From Closterium sp. Naga37s-1 (lineage: Eukaryota; Streptophyta; Zygnematophyceae; Desmidiales; Closteriaceae): 64,000 nt of DNA. Under the pieces are notes generated by a model. That model did no database searches and was not told the DNA's origin. It saw nothing but the letters and a program-made list of their open reading frames with translations. A program made the position numbers and the translations under genes. Location of the stretch: the NCBI GenBank assembly GCA_947471745.1, contig CANJKZ010000108.1, forward strand, positions 2,271,001 to 2,335,000. The letters are read 5' to 3'. Of the stretch, positions 1-12,107 are shown piece after piece. Within the stretch, counting starts at the first letter, position 1. Each line of letters opens with the position of its first letter.

Positions 1-3000
1 CTTTTTCCATTGGAGGTCAGCATCTTCCTTGGCCAGTACCAAGGTCAAGTCTGCATGCATCTTCATCCCCTGACTCTGCAGGCATCAAGATTGGTGCTAT
101 GGTTTTGCAAGCTATGCTCCCAAACCTCTGCAACAAAGGTCAAGGTCAACTGCGCCCCGTGCCTTGTGCCCTGTGTCTCTGCCTTCCACCCATGCGTTTC
201 GTCCCTCGCCCCTGTCCCCCCCCCCCCCTTCCTGTCCCACACAACACCAGATCAACCACCTGCTGCCTTTGTTCCTCCATCCAGTGTCACACCTCGTTGT
301 AAGGACAGCACAGCAGCAGCACATACTCCTCTCCGCCCCTTCCCCCACCATTCGCCAACTCGCCTCCCGCCTTTCCTCCCTCCTTTCCGCCCTCCTCCTC
401 CCTCACTCGCACCCCTTTCCCTCTCTGCCAACCAATGGAAATAAACCCCGTCACATTCAACCAGCTCTTGCGTCTGATTGGTCCATCGATTTCACCCTGG
501 CTGGGGTTGCCCGAACCAGAGAGATAGTCCAGCACCTGCTTGCCAAGGCTGAGCTACAGGTTCGGCAGCTTCTGGACGCCCTGGAGCCTCGGCCCGGGGC
601 AGAAGGCGAGGCTCGGATGGCTGATGTGGGTGATGTGCTGGCGGAGCAGTTAGTGGTGGCAGCAGGACCTGTGCTGCCTGCAGGGGCAGGAACGGCTGTA
701 ACGGATATGTGGAGAGGAACAGCTGCTGAGGGAGCGGCAGTGACAGGCATGGAATCATCTGTGACAGGTGTAGCTTCAGGCGGTTTGCAAGCTGCAGCAG
801 CACTAGTAGAAACATTAGCAACAGCAACAGCAGAACCATTACCACGGCCACCATTGCGCCCCCCTCCTGGTGCTGTCAGACCTGCACCCACCCACAGAGA
901 TATCGCAGGTCAAGCATTGGGGGGGAAGGAGGAGGAACGGGAAGGAGGGCAAGGGGGGAAGGAGCAAGGGAGGGAGCAGATCTGCTCTGGCTGTGGCTGG
1001 TCGCATGAGCCCTCCTGGCATGCACCTGGTGATGTCGTGGCAGCAGCTGATTGGCCGTGGAAGGGCACTCACCCCGCTCCTCTATCCAATCTGCTTGCTG
1101 GTGTGCAAATGCCAAGCAACGAGTCAGCACGATCCCCCAGCAGCACTAGCCCCAACCCCACGCTGCGGCAGGCATGGGTGGAGTGCGGTGCCATGCTGCG
1201 CCTCACTGACCCCCGCTCTGGCCCCTCCTTCCCCTGGTCGTGGATGGCCTGTAACGAGGATGCTTGTAACGGGGATGGCTCTGGTGGTGGTGCGGTGCAT
1301 GGTGCGAGTGGCATCTCATGGCATGCAGTGCTCCAGCATGCACAGAGGCATGGGGGGGGTGTTGTTGAAAATGCGCAGGAGCGATCAAACAAGGGAGCAG
1401 TGAAGGGAGAAAACGAGGGAGCCAAGGGAGGAAAGGAGGGAGGCATGGGAGCAAAAGAGAAGTCAAAGGAAGGAGGAAAGGACGGAGGAATAAGGGGAGC
1501 TAAGGAAGGATCAAAGGAGGGAGGAAAGGAGGGCTCAAGAAAGGGAGTGGCAGATAGTGGGGGGCGAAAACAGAAGGGCGTTGAGGATCAGAGGGGGAAG
1601 CACAGTGCGAGACAGAGAAGTAGGCAGAGTGGGAAGCAGGAGGGGCCAGGTAGGCAGCAGAGTGGGATGCCTGGTGAGAAGCAGAGTGGGGAGCCGTTTG
1701 GAAGGCAGGGTGGGCGTGGAGGGGCAGCAGGGAGGGGAGGGGGGCATGTGACGGATGAGGAGAGGCGGCTGGAGGGCATGGCTGTCACAGAGATGGATGG
1801 GAGCTTCGATGATGCCATGCATGCCCACCTGCTGCTGCCCATCCGCGCAAGGTATGCAGGCCTTAGGAGCAAGGCTTGAACATGGTATGAGCAAGATATG
1901 AGCATAGTCTGACCTATGAGGGAAGAGAGCTTCGATGATGCCATGCATGCTCACCTGCTGCTGCCCGTCCGCGCAAGGTATGTTGCCCGTACCAGCAATG
2001 TATGTGCCCATTCGAAAGAGGTATGCTGCTAGTTGCTGGCGGCTTGCAGTGAAAGGAGTGTGATGTCAACGCCACAACCTCTTCCTCTCCCACTGCTCCA
2101 CACTGCCCTCTGCTCTCCTGCACACCCTCCACTCCTGCTCCCCTCCGTTTCTTAAACAAACATCAAATGGAGCTTTGATTCAAGAGGTAAACAGTCTTCT
2201 TTATTTCTTCCCTGCCTCCTCCCCGTCTCCCTCCCCCACCAGCCACGCACTTGTGAGCAGGGCAGCAGTGCGGGTGCTGTTCACAGTGGGGCGCTACAGG
2301 GACCACTGCACCGCACTGCACCGCCTCTTCCTCTCCCCCCACTCCGCCCTGCCCTCCACCCTCCTGCACGACCTTCATGCCGTGGTGAGTGCTACATCCC
2401 CCCTGCTATGACAGTACTGGGCCGGGCCAGCCTTCGCTCACTCTCACAGCAGCACCACGCCTGTCTTTTTCCCTTGATTGCTGCCTTCTTAATCAACTCT
2501 CTTGCTTTTGCTTCCGTTCCCTCTACCCGCTCGCCTCTCCCCTCACCCCTATCCACTCATCCACCTCATCCCCCCTACATCAGGACTGGGCCAGCCTTCG
2601 CTCGCTCCCAGAGCAGCAGCACGCTCTCTCATCCGCCCTGGACACCGCCATCTCTTCTAACTGCTGCTTCCATCCCATCTCCCTCGCCCCTCTCACCCTA
2701 CTGCAGGACTGGGCCAGCCTTCGTTCACTCCCAGAGCAGCAGCACGCCCTCTCATCCGCCCTTGACACGGCCGTCTCGCGAGCCTGCCTCTCCTCCCTCC
2801 CCTCCTCCTCCCTCTCCCGCCTCCACGCCTTCATCGCGCCCTCCTCCCTCTCCTCCTCCGCCCTCTCCTCCATATCAACACCGCCTCCTCACCCAATGTC
2901 GCCAGGGCAGGGAGGGGGGGGAGTGGGCAGTGCGAGCAAGCAGCTGACGTGGAGCCCTTTGTCTGCCCACCGTGAGTGCCTGGGTTATTGTAACAGTTGG

Positions 3001-6000
3001 GGCACTTTCTCAACCGCACTGCATCCCTCCCCACACCCATCACCCGAATCTGGTGCATGTTACGTTCTGCGAGTGTAGTACACTACTCGCCTGGGCATCT
3101 TCTCAGCCACACTACATCCCTCTGTGCCGCTCCCCACACCCACCATCAGGGCTGGGCGCGTTTGACTTTGTGCGGGTGGGGTACGACCCTGGCTGGCCCG
3201 CCAGCGTGGTGTTAACGCTGCCTCTGATGCAGCAGCATGCGGACATGCTCATTAAACCGCACTGCATCTCTCTTTCCGCCCTCCACACACCCACCATCAG
3301 GGCTGGGCGCGTTTGAATTTGTGCGGGTGGGGTACGACCCGGGCTGGCCTGCCAGTGTGGTGATAACGCCCCAGCTGCTGCAGCAGTATGGAGACATTCT
3401 CACGGCGCTGCTCAGGCTGCAGCACGTGCAAAGGGCCGTTGTAAATATCACGCTTCATGTCAAGGTAAGCTACTTGTGAGACGCCTTAATAGCCTTTTGA
3501 GATGCCCCAAAAGCCTGCTACCGTTGTGATGACGCTGCTGCGGCAGTATGGGGTGGGGACACGCTCAGTATGGGGACACGCTCAGTATGGGGACACGCTC
3601 AGTATGGGGACACGCTCAGTATGGGGACACGCTCAGTATGGGGACACGCTCAGTATGGGGACACGCTCAGTATGGGGACACGCTCAGTATGGGGACACGC
3701 TCAGTATGGGGACACGCTCACTGCGCTGATCAGGTCACGCTGCAGCACGTGCAGAGGGCGATTGGCAACCTTACCATTCACGTCAAGGTAGGTCACTCTT
3801 GGGACGCCTCGAAGGCCTGCCAGCGTGGTGAGAAGGCCACAGCTGGTGCAGCATTATGGAGACATGCTCACTGTGCTGATCCGGCAGCAGCACGTGCAGC
3901 GGGCCATCAGCAGCCTCACCATTCACATCAAGGTAGGCCCTGGTTTATGACTTTCGCATTGGCATTATGTGCACACGGCACAGATGGCAACGGCAACATC
4001 AGTGTTCGTAACATGTCAATGCGCACCGCATGATACCGGTCGCTTGCCCCGACCTGACCCATCATGTGTTCTTTTCCCCGTCGGCCATTCTACGCGGGAG
4101 CATACCCTTGTGCTCCGTAGCATATAATTTCATGCTGCATCATGCCGTGTCATTGCCGCATCGTGCTATTCCGATTGATACCCCTGCTTCCTGTCAGGTC
4201 CTCCGTTCAGCATTGTTGAACCCGTCGCTAGCACCACCAGCACAAGCACCAGCACAAGCAGCAGCAGCAGGCAGGGGAGCACACAGGGAGCGGTATCGGC
4301 GGCTGTGCTTCCTCAACGTGTTCACGTGAGAGCCCCTCCCTCGCCTGCTGTATCTGCGCTGTTCTGTAACCCCAGCATGCACTTGTGAGACGACTCCATA
4401 GGCACGGCAGCGCACAGGGAGCAGTATCCTCGGCTGTGCTTCCTTAACATGTTCACGTGAGAGCCCCTCCCTCGCCTGCTGTATCTGCGCTGTTCTGTAA
4501 CCGCACCGTGCGCGCATTGCAGCTGGTTTTGGGGCATTCTGGCCTTCGCGAGTGCTCAGGTGCACCAAGCAGCACTGCGTGCAGGGTAGCCACACCCCCC
4601 CCCGTCACTCACCGCTCCCTGTATTCGCCCTCCTGCTCGCTTCCCCTCCTTTCCCCCATCCAGTATGCGTGCATCACAGCTGGATTCGTGCATGCTCGCC
4701 TTCATAAGTGCTCAGCTGCAGCGAGCAGTGTTGCTGACTAACCAAACCTTCCCCCCACACCCACACCCACACCCACACCCACACCCCCGCTTTCCTCCCA
4801 TCCAGCATGCGTGCATCACAGCTGGTGGCGTGCATGCTCGCCTTCATGAGTGCTCAGCTGCAGCGAGCAGCGCAGCATGGGGACCAGATTCTGCTGCTGG
4901 GCACTCAGGCAGAACACAAGCCCCATCTGGTGGGTCAGGGTATTCCTTGGGTATAATATTGAGCAGCTTCAAACATAGATTCTCGCTTAATGAGTGCTCA
5001 GCTGCAGCGAGCAGCGCAGCATGGCGATCAGATGCTGCTGCTGGGCACTCAGGCAGAACACAAGCCCCATCTGGTGGGTCTGGGTGTTTCATTGGGCGAA
5101 ACACAAGCGCTTAAGGTTGGGTGTGGGCCATGGGCGAAACACATGGGTCGATTCTTGTGCGCTTTGAGGGTTCTTTGCTTGACGTTTTGGGCAATATTGC
5201 GCCTGCTTCGATCATTTATGCTCCTTGTTTCGCCTCTCTGCCGCTTTTTTTTTTCCTCTATCCATAATCCCTCCCTTGCCGCTTCCCCTGTCCCTCCTTC
5301 CCTTGCTCCTTCTCCGCTTGCGCCACCTCACAGGACCTATTCTCATTCCAAGAGGCACATGCACAGTTTCTGATATACTGCACAACCAGGTAGCCCCTCC
5401 TCCCACACTCATACAACCAGTTTGCCTATACCCAAAGTTTCTTTATCTTCGCATATAAATAAACATAAACATACCTTGCTGTATGTCACGGCAGGTGTCT
5501 GCTAGACACTCGAAGTGCGCCCATCAGGGAGCGCCTAGACAGCCTGCTGCAGCTGGTGTTGGATGTGCATCGCAGTGTGGCCTCTGCCCCCATGGTCGCC
5601 CCGCTCTCCGAGTTCTTTCTCGATGACGATGCTCCCATCTGGGAAGAGGTGAGGAATTCAGTTTCCCTTGAGAGAGACACTTCTGACTAGACAGCCTGCT
5701 GCAGCTGGTGTTGGATGTGCATCGCAGTGGGGCCTCTGCCCCCATGGTCGCCCCGCTCTCCGAGTTCTTTCTCGATGACGATGCTCCCATCTGGGAAGAG
5801 GTGAGGAATTCAGTTTCCCTTGAGAGAGACCTTTCTGAATAGACAGCCTGCTGCAGCTGGTGCTGGATGTGCATCACAGTGTGGCCTCTGCTCCTATGGT
5901 CGCCCCGCTCTCCGAGTTCTTCCTTGACAACGATGCCCCCATCTGGGAGGAGGTGAGAGCTCTAACATTTCTAGTTCCCTGTGCCTTTCGTGCTCACAGG

Positions 6001-6465
6001 CTATCTGCACTCAGATATGATTTTAGGATGTGTAGTCATGCGCGCATGCCTGCTCTCTCACTCCATGTGTAGTAGTCTGTGTGCACCATTAGTTGCACTG
6101 ACTCGTATCTACACTGCGCTGCAGCCAATGGGAGTGTTGTTCCTTTGCATGTGATTCTACTCGTTCTCACAAACTCCGTGGCTTGTTTGTGCTTGTGATG
6201 GGTGGCGTGTACATGGAAGAGCATGTGGGAGAGTTCAACGAGGCTCTGAATGAACGTTTATTTTTTATTCTGTCAGAAAACGTTATCATTAATGCACATT
6301 CTTTGCTTGCTTGTGCTTGTAATGGGTGGCATACAGGTAGAGGAGCATGTGGGAGAGTTCAACGAAGCACTGAATGACTCGCTGGATTTTCTCTCGCGGA
6401 GGCAGGAAGTTTCTCGTCCTGAAAAGCACCTTCTCAAATACCTCAGTTTCCTCGAAATCAAATAG
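1..6465 (+). CDS. Gamma-tubulin complex component (Spc97/Spc98 family, GCP5/GCP6-like), spliced, 5' incomplete
   Basis: The family forms the gamma-tubulin ring complex that nucleates microtubules. I matched a series of exons in order. A long basic Gly/Lys-rich region ends in DDAMHAHLLLPIRARY (about 1808-1856), like the family's 'LPLRAQY' segment. Next come VRVLFTVGRYRDHCTALHRL (about 2270-2330) and DWASLRSLPEQQHALSSALD (about 2705-2770). FVRVGYDPGWPASVV then GDILTALLRLQHVQRA (about 3315-3440) match the conserved 'Y..WPL..VLT...L..Y...F..LL..K' block. Last are FSFQEAHAQFL (5335-5365), CLLDTRSAPIRERLDSLLQL (5497-5560) and a final exon ending in LKYLSFLEIK and a stop at 6463-6465. The exon near 5329-5390 joins the next in phase to give 'FLIYCTTRCLLDTR', as expected for GCPs. 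The start codon was not identified and may lie upstream of the window. Many exons have partial copies in adjacent introns, so exact exon choice is uncertain. GCP5 versus GCP6 is not resolved. Confidence 0.8.
1381..1740 (+). repeat. Degenerate purine-rich coding repeat (Gly/Lys/Glu)
   Basis: An irregular repeat of GGAGGxAAGGAGG-type units encodes a GAKGGKEGG-like low-complexity stretch in the apparent large exon of the gamma-tubulin complex gene. It is probably a disordered linker that varies between strains. Confidence 0.6.
3555..3720 (+). repeat. 17-bp minisatellite derived from a GCP exon
   Basis: About 9.8 tandem copies of GGGGACACGCTCAGTAT run directly into ...CTGCGCTGATCAGG. The unit matches the coding piece 'QYGDxLTAL' seen in the neighbouring exon (3387-3415) and in the copy at 3857-3880. 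Seventeen is not a multiple of three, so all three frames stay open (51-bp super-period). Confidence 0.9.
4275..5090 (+). repeat. Diverged tandem exon copies in GCP introns
   Basis: The stretch 4275-4372 (AGCACACAGGGAGCGGTATC...) recurs at 4398-4500. The stretch 4660-4735 (ATGCGTGCATCACAGCTGG...) recurs at 4803-4930 and again, lacking its start, at 4990-5080. Copies differ by scattered substitutions and have different ends, so they are separate sequences rather than one sequence read twice. A (CCCACA)n run lies at about 4755-4785. Confidence 0.85.
5530..5960 (+). repeat. Three tandem copies of a GCP exon with its donor site
   Basis: The segment from AGACAGCCTGCTGCAGCTGG to the donor side (GAGGTGAG...) occurs at about 5531-5650, 5689-5802 and 5841-5955. 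Each encodes LLQLVLDVHxSxASAPMV then APIWEEV. The first copy also has the preceding 'CLLDTRSAPIRERL' part and is the one in phase with the upstream exon. A shorter copy pair of the next exon (EEHVGEFNEAL) lies at about 6215-6255 and 6339-6380. Confidence 0.88.
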
Positions 6466-6694
6466 ATCAGACATGCCACGTGGCTACATCTTGTTGTGCA
6501 CTTATTTTGGTGTATCCTCTTGCTTTCTTGTATATTCCATTTCAACGAAGAAGTTAACTAATAACCAAATATGAGCTTATAGCGCATACTAGGTGCGCGT
6601 GACCTAAGTGCATCTGACGCGTAGTTACGTTCCCCTTCGTTCTCAATCACCATTCATACCCATTCCCGATCGAACGACGCGGCGAGATTCAACA

Positions 6695-8616
6695 ATGGCA
6701 AGCGACAGCTATGGCACAAGCAGCAGCATCGGCGGCAGCAGCACTAGACGAACGCGAGTGCAGCAGCTTGAGCGACTTCAGGTGTGCGGGACATTACACG
6801 GTTGCACCATCAGTTCCGTCTCATTCGGTTTTCTCAAATCTCGATGCTCCCGTTTAGAATTCGCGCTTTCACTTCCCTCGTTTCCACGTACCAGCCCCAC
6901 TCGTCCCCCCTCCTCGCGTCCATCGAAAGTTAGAATGAGCTGTCAATCTGCCGTCCATCCCGCCCGCCTACTAGGAGCTGTCGCGGCTGCGGAGGAGTCT
7001 CTCGGGAGGCAAGGCTGTCAGCTCAAATCCCAGGGCTGAACCTGCAGGCTCGGCAACCCCAAGGATGCCTGAAGACTCGGCAATCCCAAGGACGTCTATA
7101 GGCTCGGAAGTGAAAGAGGGGATGAGGCGGCGGATCCAGCTGGATCACCCATGCGGGGAAGCACCGGGGGAGGGCAGAGATGGGGAAGGTAGAGCAGGGG
7201 AAGGCAGAGCGGGGGAAGGTAGAGCAGGGGAAGGCAGAGCGGGGGAAGGTAGAGCAGGGGAAGGCAGAGCGGGGGAAGGCTGTAGAGGCAGAAGCGGGAC
7301 AGATGCACAGCCCGGGAGACAAGGGGTGTGCGCAGGGCCTGGGGGGTTTGGTACGGCTGGGGTGGGCGACACAGTGCCAGCGCGGGAGGATGCAGAAGTA
7401 AGGTGCGGCAGAGTGCAGGAAATTCGTGGTGCACAGCGGTGTAGCGAGGCGCAGATGGTGGGGTTCTGTTTGCGAGGGGAGGATGCAATGAGAGGTGGGG
7501 GAGTGGGAGGCCGGCCGTTGGTGGTTGCGGTACCTGTGACGAGCGGGCAAAGCACAGGCAGAACAAGCACAAGCACGAGCATGGACATGAGCGTGGGGAT
7601 GAGCATGCAAATGAGCATGGGGCGGTTTCAAGGCACCCCTCACGGCACATTGGGGAGGGAGGTAAGCATCTGTGAGGCGTCATTTGAATCGTCTCAAAAG
7701 TTGGCATAGGGTCAGCCCGTGATTGTCGGTTGTGGGTGGTTTGTTCGTGCAGTTTGTTCCGTCTATGTTGGGTTGTGTACATGTGCTTGTGCTCATGTGC
7801 CCTCATGTTTGCACCTTCTCCCCCCGTCACATGCTGCCCATCTTCTCATAATCCCACCTCCTGTGTGCTCCCCATGCTCCTCATGCTTGTCACATGCGTC
7901 TATGTGCTTCCCATACCCCCCACATGCCCCCACATGCCTCCCAGACGAAGCTAGACCGCAGGTTGGTGGACACGGCTCTACGGTCTGGCGACCATGCTTC
8001 TTATGCTCACGTACTCCTCATGTGCTTCCCACACAAAGCTTGATCGCAGGTTCGGGGCAGCATTACAGCATGGCTACCATGCTCCTTATGCTCGTCTCCC
8101 CGCGTGCTCCCCATGTGCTCCGCATGTGCTCCCCACATGCGTCCCAGACAGAGCTGGACTGCAGGTTGGAGGCAGCCCTACGGTCCGGTGACCACACAGC
8201 AGCGCTGCGGGTGAACGAGGCGATTATGAGAAGGGAGAGCGCGCGCCGGCAGAGAGGCAGAATGGCACATGCAGCTTGCAGCGAGCTTGCAGGTGAGCAG
8301 ACGGGCAGAGTGACGGGCAGCTTAAGGCTGTTCAAGGATTGCTGCAAAAGTAGCTTCAACGTTTCTGAACAGGGTCTTTCCTCAATAAACCTGCACCCTT
8401 TGCATTGCCACAGGAGCAGGAATCGGTGCGGCGCAAGAAACGGCAGCGGCTGAACTGGGGGTGAGATATTCTTTCATTTTAGCTGGTCATGTAAAAGTTT
8501 TTCGCTTTACGAAGCAGTTTACTTCGTGCTTCTCTGTGCTTGTTTGTGAGCTAACCGAGTGGTGCTTGTGCAGGATGGATGTGCTGCGCAAGTCAGAAGG
8601 GAAGGGCAACATGTGA
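6695..8616 (+). CDS. FAM204A-like conserved eukaryotic protein, spliced
   Basis: The start at 6695 (MASDSYGTSSSIGGSSTR...) opens a short first exon ending at a donor near 6781. A probable low-complexity exon (about 7025-7660) carries a GEGRA repeat. The informative part is C-terminal: LDCRLEAALRSGDHTAALRV then NEAIMRRESARRQRGRMAHA (about 8153-8290), VRRKKRQRLNWG (about 8424-8462) and a last exon LRKSEGKGNM with a stop at 8614-8616. This resembles the end of animal and plant FAM204A-type proteins: a helical 'D..I..A...GD...A......L..RE' unit, then 'RKKKKLAWGFEAK.RWETKSNM'. The function of that family is not well established. The first half of the model is weak. The exon at 8150 has two upstream partial copies (about 7943 and 8037). 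Confidence 0.5.
7184..7277 (+). repeat. 30-bp coding minisatellite
   Basis: About three copies of a unit built from GGGGAAGGTAGAGCA and GGGGAAGGCAGAGCG encode GEGRAGEGRA. It lies in the putative second exon of the FAM204A-like gene. Confidence 0.8.
7940..8200 (+). repeat. Three partial copies of an exon start (FAM204A-like gene)
   Basis: ACNAAGCTNGANCGCAGGTT followed by a diverged 30-bp tail occurs at about 7943, 8032 and (as ACAGAGCTGGACTGCAGGTT) 8147. Only the third copy continues into the complete exon. The intervening sequence is also repeated (CTCCTCATGTGCTTCCCACA-like). Confidence 0.8.
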
Positions 8617-9171
8617 GATATTTTGTACTTGTAGGGTACACATATTGTATTTGATAGCCATGTCTGGTACCGTATGGAAGTTTGTCAGGCCAATTATTCA
8701 AGTATAAATATGTCACTGCACAAAGCGAAGCTTTCCGCGACGGGTATAGTGTTTTTTCACGTCCGAGGAATCGAAATGTAGCCAGGAGAAAGTGCCCCAT
8801 ATGTAGACGGCTGCGATGAATCCAAAGGAACTTGATCGGCAGTTGAAAGCCTACGCGATTCGGTCAAATGGTGGGAGTGAAATTGGCGCTTCGAGAATTC
8901 TACAATCCAATTTTCAGCCTGAAAGTTTGACCAACCAGTACCAGCGATGGATTTCATGTCCAGCAACCCCTATTTGCCAACGTTCCATTCCGTGTTTGCT
9001 TCACACATGTTGTGTGCGATGGGCATGATACTCTGCTTTACTTTACCACCGCGTTGACCGCCTATCTACCATATCTTGGCGGCCTTCTCTCTCGTGGAGA
9101 TACATTCCTCTTTCTCGCATCCCTCGACAGTTAACGTCCATCTAAAAAGGCTTTGAAACTGCAACCGTGAA
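8617..9171. promoter_or_regulatory. Upstream region of EF-hand gene copy 1
   Basis: No gene was seen. Two blocks are conserved with the upstream region of the second EF-hand copy (11740-12107): GAAAGTGCCCCAT-T-T-GACGGCTG-type sequence (8789-8815 versus 11808-11833) and CCGCGTTGACC...TATCT followed by CGGCCTT-TCTCTCG (9050-9095 versus 11991-12035). Conservation in both copies suggests shared promoter or 5' UTR elements. No TATA box was identified with confidence. Confidence 0.45.
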
Positions 9172-10900
9172 ATGGACACGCTCTCAGCGACAAGACTCAG
9201 TTGTTCAAAATCGACGAGAAGCCTTATCGATGCTTCCCAGGTCACAGCGGCGCAGGTCAAACCATGCAGATTGGTCCAGAGAGCCACTACTAAGCTTACC
9301 AAGTGTGGGACACCCCAATGGCGGTGCCGCGTATGTCACGGAAGCGTTGACTGTAGGTCCTCTGTTGCAGGAGCAGACAGGTCCACCGCCGTGACCGCCG
9401 CGACCGCCGCGACCGTGGTGGCGGCACGGGCGAGGTTCTTTGGGGAGCGCTTTCGATCTCCTGGTAGCGCATCGTCGGTGTGGCGGTCCGCCGCGCTGCG
9501 CGGGCATACGACGCGGCGCGAACGAGGCGGTAGAGGGCCGCGCGGAGTTACAGTGACGGCCACGTGTAAGCCTCTCGATGGGCGGGAAAGGGGAAACTTC
9601 CCGGGGGAGGACGACCGGCGACGGGGAGAAGTTTTGGGGAGGAATGTGAGGTGGTTGGATGAGCACAACGGAGGGATACACCGGAGGGACATTGGCCTTT
9701 GCGTACTTCTCGCTCTTCGCCCCCTGAGAGACACAGCATCGTCCGCGCCTTCACGGAGCTCGCACCCTCCATCCAGTATCCCGTCCCCATCTCCCCACCT
9801 TCTCCCCTTTTCCCCCGCCTCTCCCGCCTCAACCCCATTCCCCTTTCCTCCCCTTCCCCCACCTCTTCCCCCCCCCCCCCCCCCGCTCCCCGCGCTCCGC
9901 CTTCCCCCGACCTCCAGGGGACGTGGTGAGTCGCGGCGTGGACCGCGCGTTCACGGAGCTGGCGGAGTTGGACCAGTCGCCCGGGAGCGACGGGCGGCAG
10001 GTGATCAACGTGCCCGAGCTCTACACGGGCATCCTCATTGTGTACGAGTGAGTGCTCATCGCGTTTATTGCGTACGAGTAAGTGGTGCTTGTTCCGTATG
10101 AGTGGGTGCTAATTGCGTACGAGTGAGTACTACTTGCGTACGAGTGAGTGCCTGTAGTGCCTTATACCCAGCACCCAATCAAGCACAGTTCAAACATCAA
10201 ACGTTACATCTCCTCCCACTTCAACCCCTCTTCCCTCCTGTCGCGCGCCACACAGCAAAGTGAACCAGCTGGTGCCGGGGATGCACATCAAACCGCCCTC
10301 CAAGAAGCAAGTTCTTCAGCTCGTGCAGGTACGTCAACTTCATGCATTGTGCACAATGTGTACTACGCTTAGGAATACTCGTTTTGAGGTGCCTCAAAAC
10401 AAGTTATTCAGCTCGTGCAAGTACTTCAACTTCATGCATTGTGCACAAGGTGTACTTTGCTTGAAGTGGATCGAAATTGTATCCATTCCATTTTGAAAGT
10501 CACCATTTTTGTGCACTCCATCTGCCCTGCCAAGCTTGTCGTTTACCTCCCACTCTAATCCCACCTATTCTCGCCATCACGTGCGAGGATGCCAACGTGC
10601 CAGCATGTCCCACACCCCTTCATTCACACCCTACTAATCCGTTTCGTTCCTCCATTTGCATCGCAGGATTACGACATTAACCACGACGGGGTGTTGGACA
10701 GGGAGGAGTTTGGCAAGCTTGTGCGACACTTCGCACGCACCGTCGTGGCGCGAGTGCTGCTCAACGTCCTTCTCATCTTCTCTCTCGTGCCCTTGGTCGT
10801 GTCGATTGCTAGCAACCTTGCGGAAACGTTTGGATGGGAACTACCTGAAGCGATCGCTGCAACTGTGCTCACGTTGCTCGTAAAAATGGTAGGAGTGTGA
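9172..10900 (+). CDS. EF-hand, membrane-associated protein, copy 1 (4 exons, 276 aa)
   Basis: The exons are 9172-9565, 9918-10047, 10256-10328 and 10667-10900. Every junction is GT-AG and the phases agree (394+130+73+234 nt). The N-terminal 130 residues are Arg/Ser/Thr/Ala-rich with few acids and could be an organellar presequence. The middle is well conserved (FTELAELDQSPGSD, INVPELYTGILIVYE, LVPGMHIKPPSKKQVLQLVQ). The last exon opens with one canonical EF-hand loop, DINHDGVLDREE, with acidic or polar ligands at positions 1, 3, 5, 9 and 12. A long hydrophobic segment (VVARVLLNVLLIFSLVPLVV) and a second, weaker one end the protein. It is probably a calcium-sensing membrane protein. I do not recognise a named family and infer nothing about its substrate. 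Intron 1 contains a poly-C run near 9870-9886. Copy 2 lies 1.2 kb downstream. Confidence 0.8.
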
Positions 10901-11029
10901 AGCTTAGTGTCTTTCTGTTGGCAACAGTTCAAGTGCTATCGCTGTACAGAAGAGTTCTCCAGGTTAACAGCTGTGTAGGGAATCCAGGAGGAATATAGTG
11001 ATCTGTGGGGTGGGGATCCTAGTTAGAAC

Positions 11030-11265
11030 TTAGATCCCCACAGCTCCCAGTCCCCGTAGCAGCACCAGTGGCACTAGCGGCATCGTCAGGACTAAGCACT
11101 GCCAGCAGCAGCACCATTATGAGGAGCAGCAGTAGCAACAGGGGCAAGCAGTGAGGCACCAAGCACGTGCTCCAGCAGCCCAACCCTCTCCTCCACTATG
11201 GGCTGGGCGGCAGGGAGAAAAGGCCTGAGCAGGTGACCAAGAGCAACGGTATGGATCTCCCGTTG
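11030..11265 (-). pseudogene. Remnant of the 3' end of the GTD-binding (MyoB-like) gene
   Basis: The stretch with GGCGGCAGGGAGAAAAGGCC, then TGAGCAGGTGACCAAGAGC (about 11205-11250), and the GCAGCACCAG/GCAGCAGC-rich sequence before it (11050-11140), match the reverse-coding 3' part of the intact gene at 13860-14040 (GGCGGCAGGGAGGAAGGGCC). It starts about 140 bp after the EF-hand copy-1 stop, and the intact gene ends 160 bp after the copy-2 stop. The spacer also matches (CAAGTGCT..GCTGTA.AGAAGT). It is a truncated leftover of a segmental duplication. No long reading frame remains. Confidence 0.65.
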
Positions 11266-12107
11266 CCCTCATCGACGCTGTACTCTTCCTCCAACCTTCC
11301 CCACCCTCACCCCATTTGGTACCCCACCCAACACCTCCTCGTACTTCCCCTCATCCAGCTAGCTGTCCTCCTCCCACCCGCTCTCCAGCTGACACGTTAG
11401 TCCATGAAACACCCCCCTCTACTTCACGCCACTCTCCCCAAGACCCTTACATCTTCCACTCCACCCTCCTCCGCCATGTACAACCTTTGCGTAACCCCCA
11501 CACTAGTGGCATGTAGAAACGAACGGCAAAGGCGACAATTCGTACGGAGAAGAGAAGAATTTCCTTGTCATCTGTCCTCATATGGAGGCAACATCCATAG
11601 TAGTTGAATAGACAGTTTCTGATAGTCTTTTGGTTCTTATGTGTGTACATCTATATTGCTATTGATCAGCATTCTAGGTGCTATCCTGTATGTTTGAAAA
11701 TGTGGGAGAAAAAACATTGGGGTACACATTAGTCAATGACACGAAGTAGAACATCCCACGACGGGGATAATGCGATTTCACGTTCGACGAATCTACGTCA
11801 ACGGACAAGAAAGTGCCCCATTTCTGGACGGCTGGAATTAACCATTATTGAGCGCTCCGAGTTTTCCCAACCTGCTCGAGGCTGGCTGGACAAACCTTTT
11901 GCATGTCCAGCTGGCAACACGTACATTGCCAAGCCAACATTGCCTCAAGCACTCCGAAAGTAGTGATTATTTTCTGCTTCGCACTTGCGCCGCGTTGACC
12001 TATATCTATTACCTATCGGCCTTATCTCTCGCGGGTGTAAGTCCCACTTCCGCATCTTTCGACGGTTTACGAAAGTAATTAGACGGCTCCGAAACTGCAA
12101 TCGTGAC
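11266..12107. promoter_or_regulatory. Intergenic region and upstream region of EF-hand copy 2
   Basis: No gene was recognised between the pseudogene remnant and the second EF-hand gene. The last 360 bases share conserved blocks with the region upstream of copy 1 (see 8617-9171) and probably hold the promoter and 5' UTR. Confidence 0.4.

Noticed and set aside
164..1879. Single 571-codon reading frame as an independent gene
   Set aside because: Its end (LLLPIRARY) belongs to the gamma-tubulin complex gene. The Lys/Gly-rich part is low complexity, and the start falls in a Pro/Ser-rich stretch with no support.
4275..5960. Exon copies in the GCP gene as an assembly error
   Set aside because: Copies differ by substitutions and have different end points, and the same pattern occurs in three other genes; read-level confirmation is still needed.
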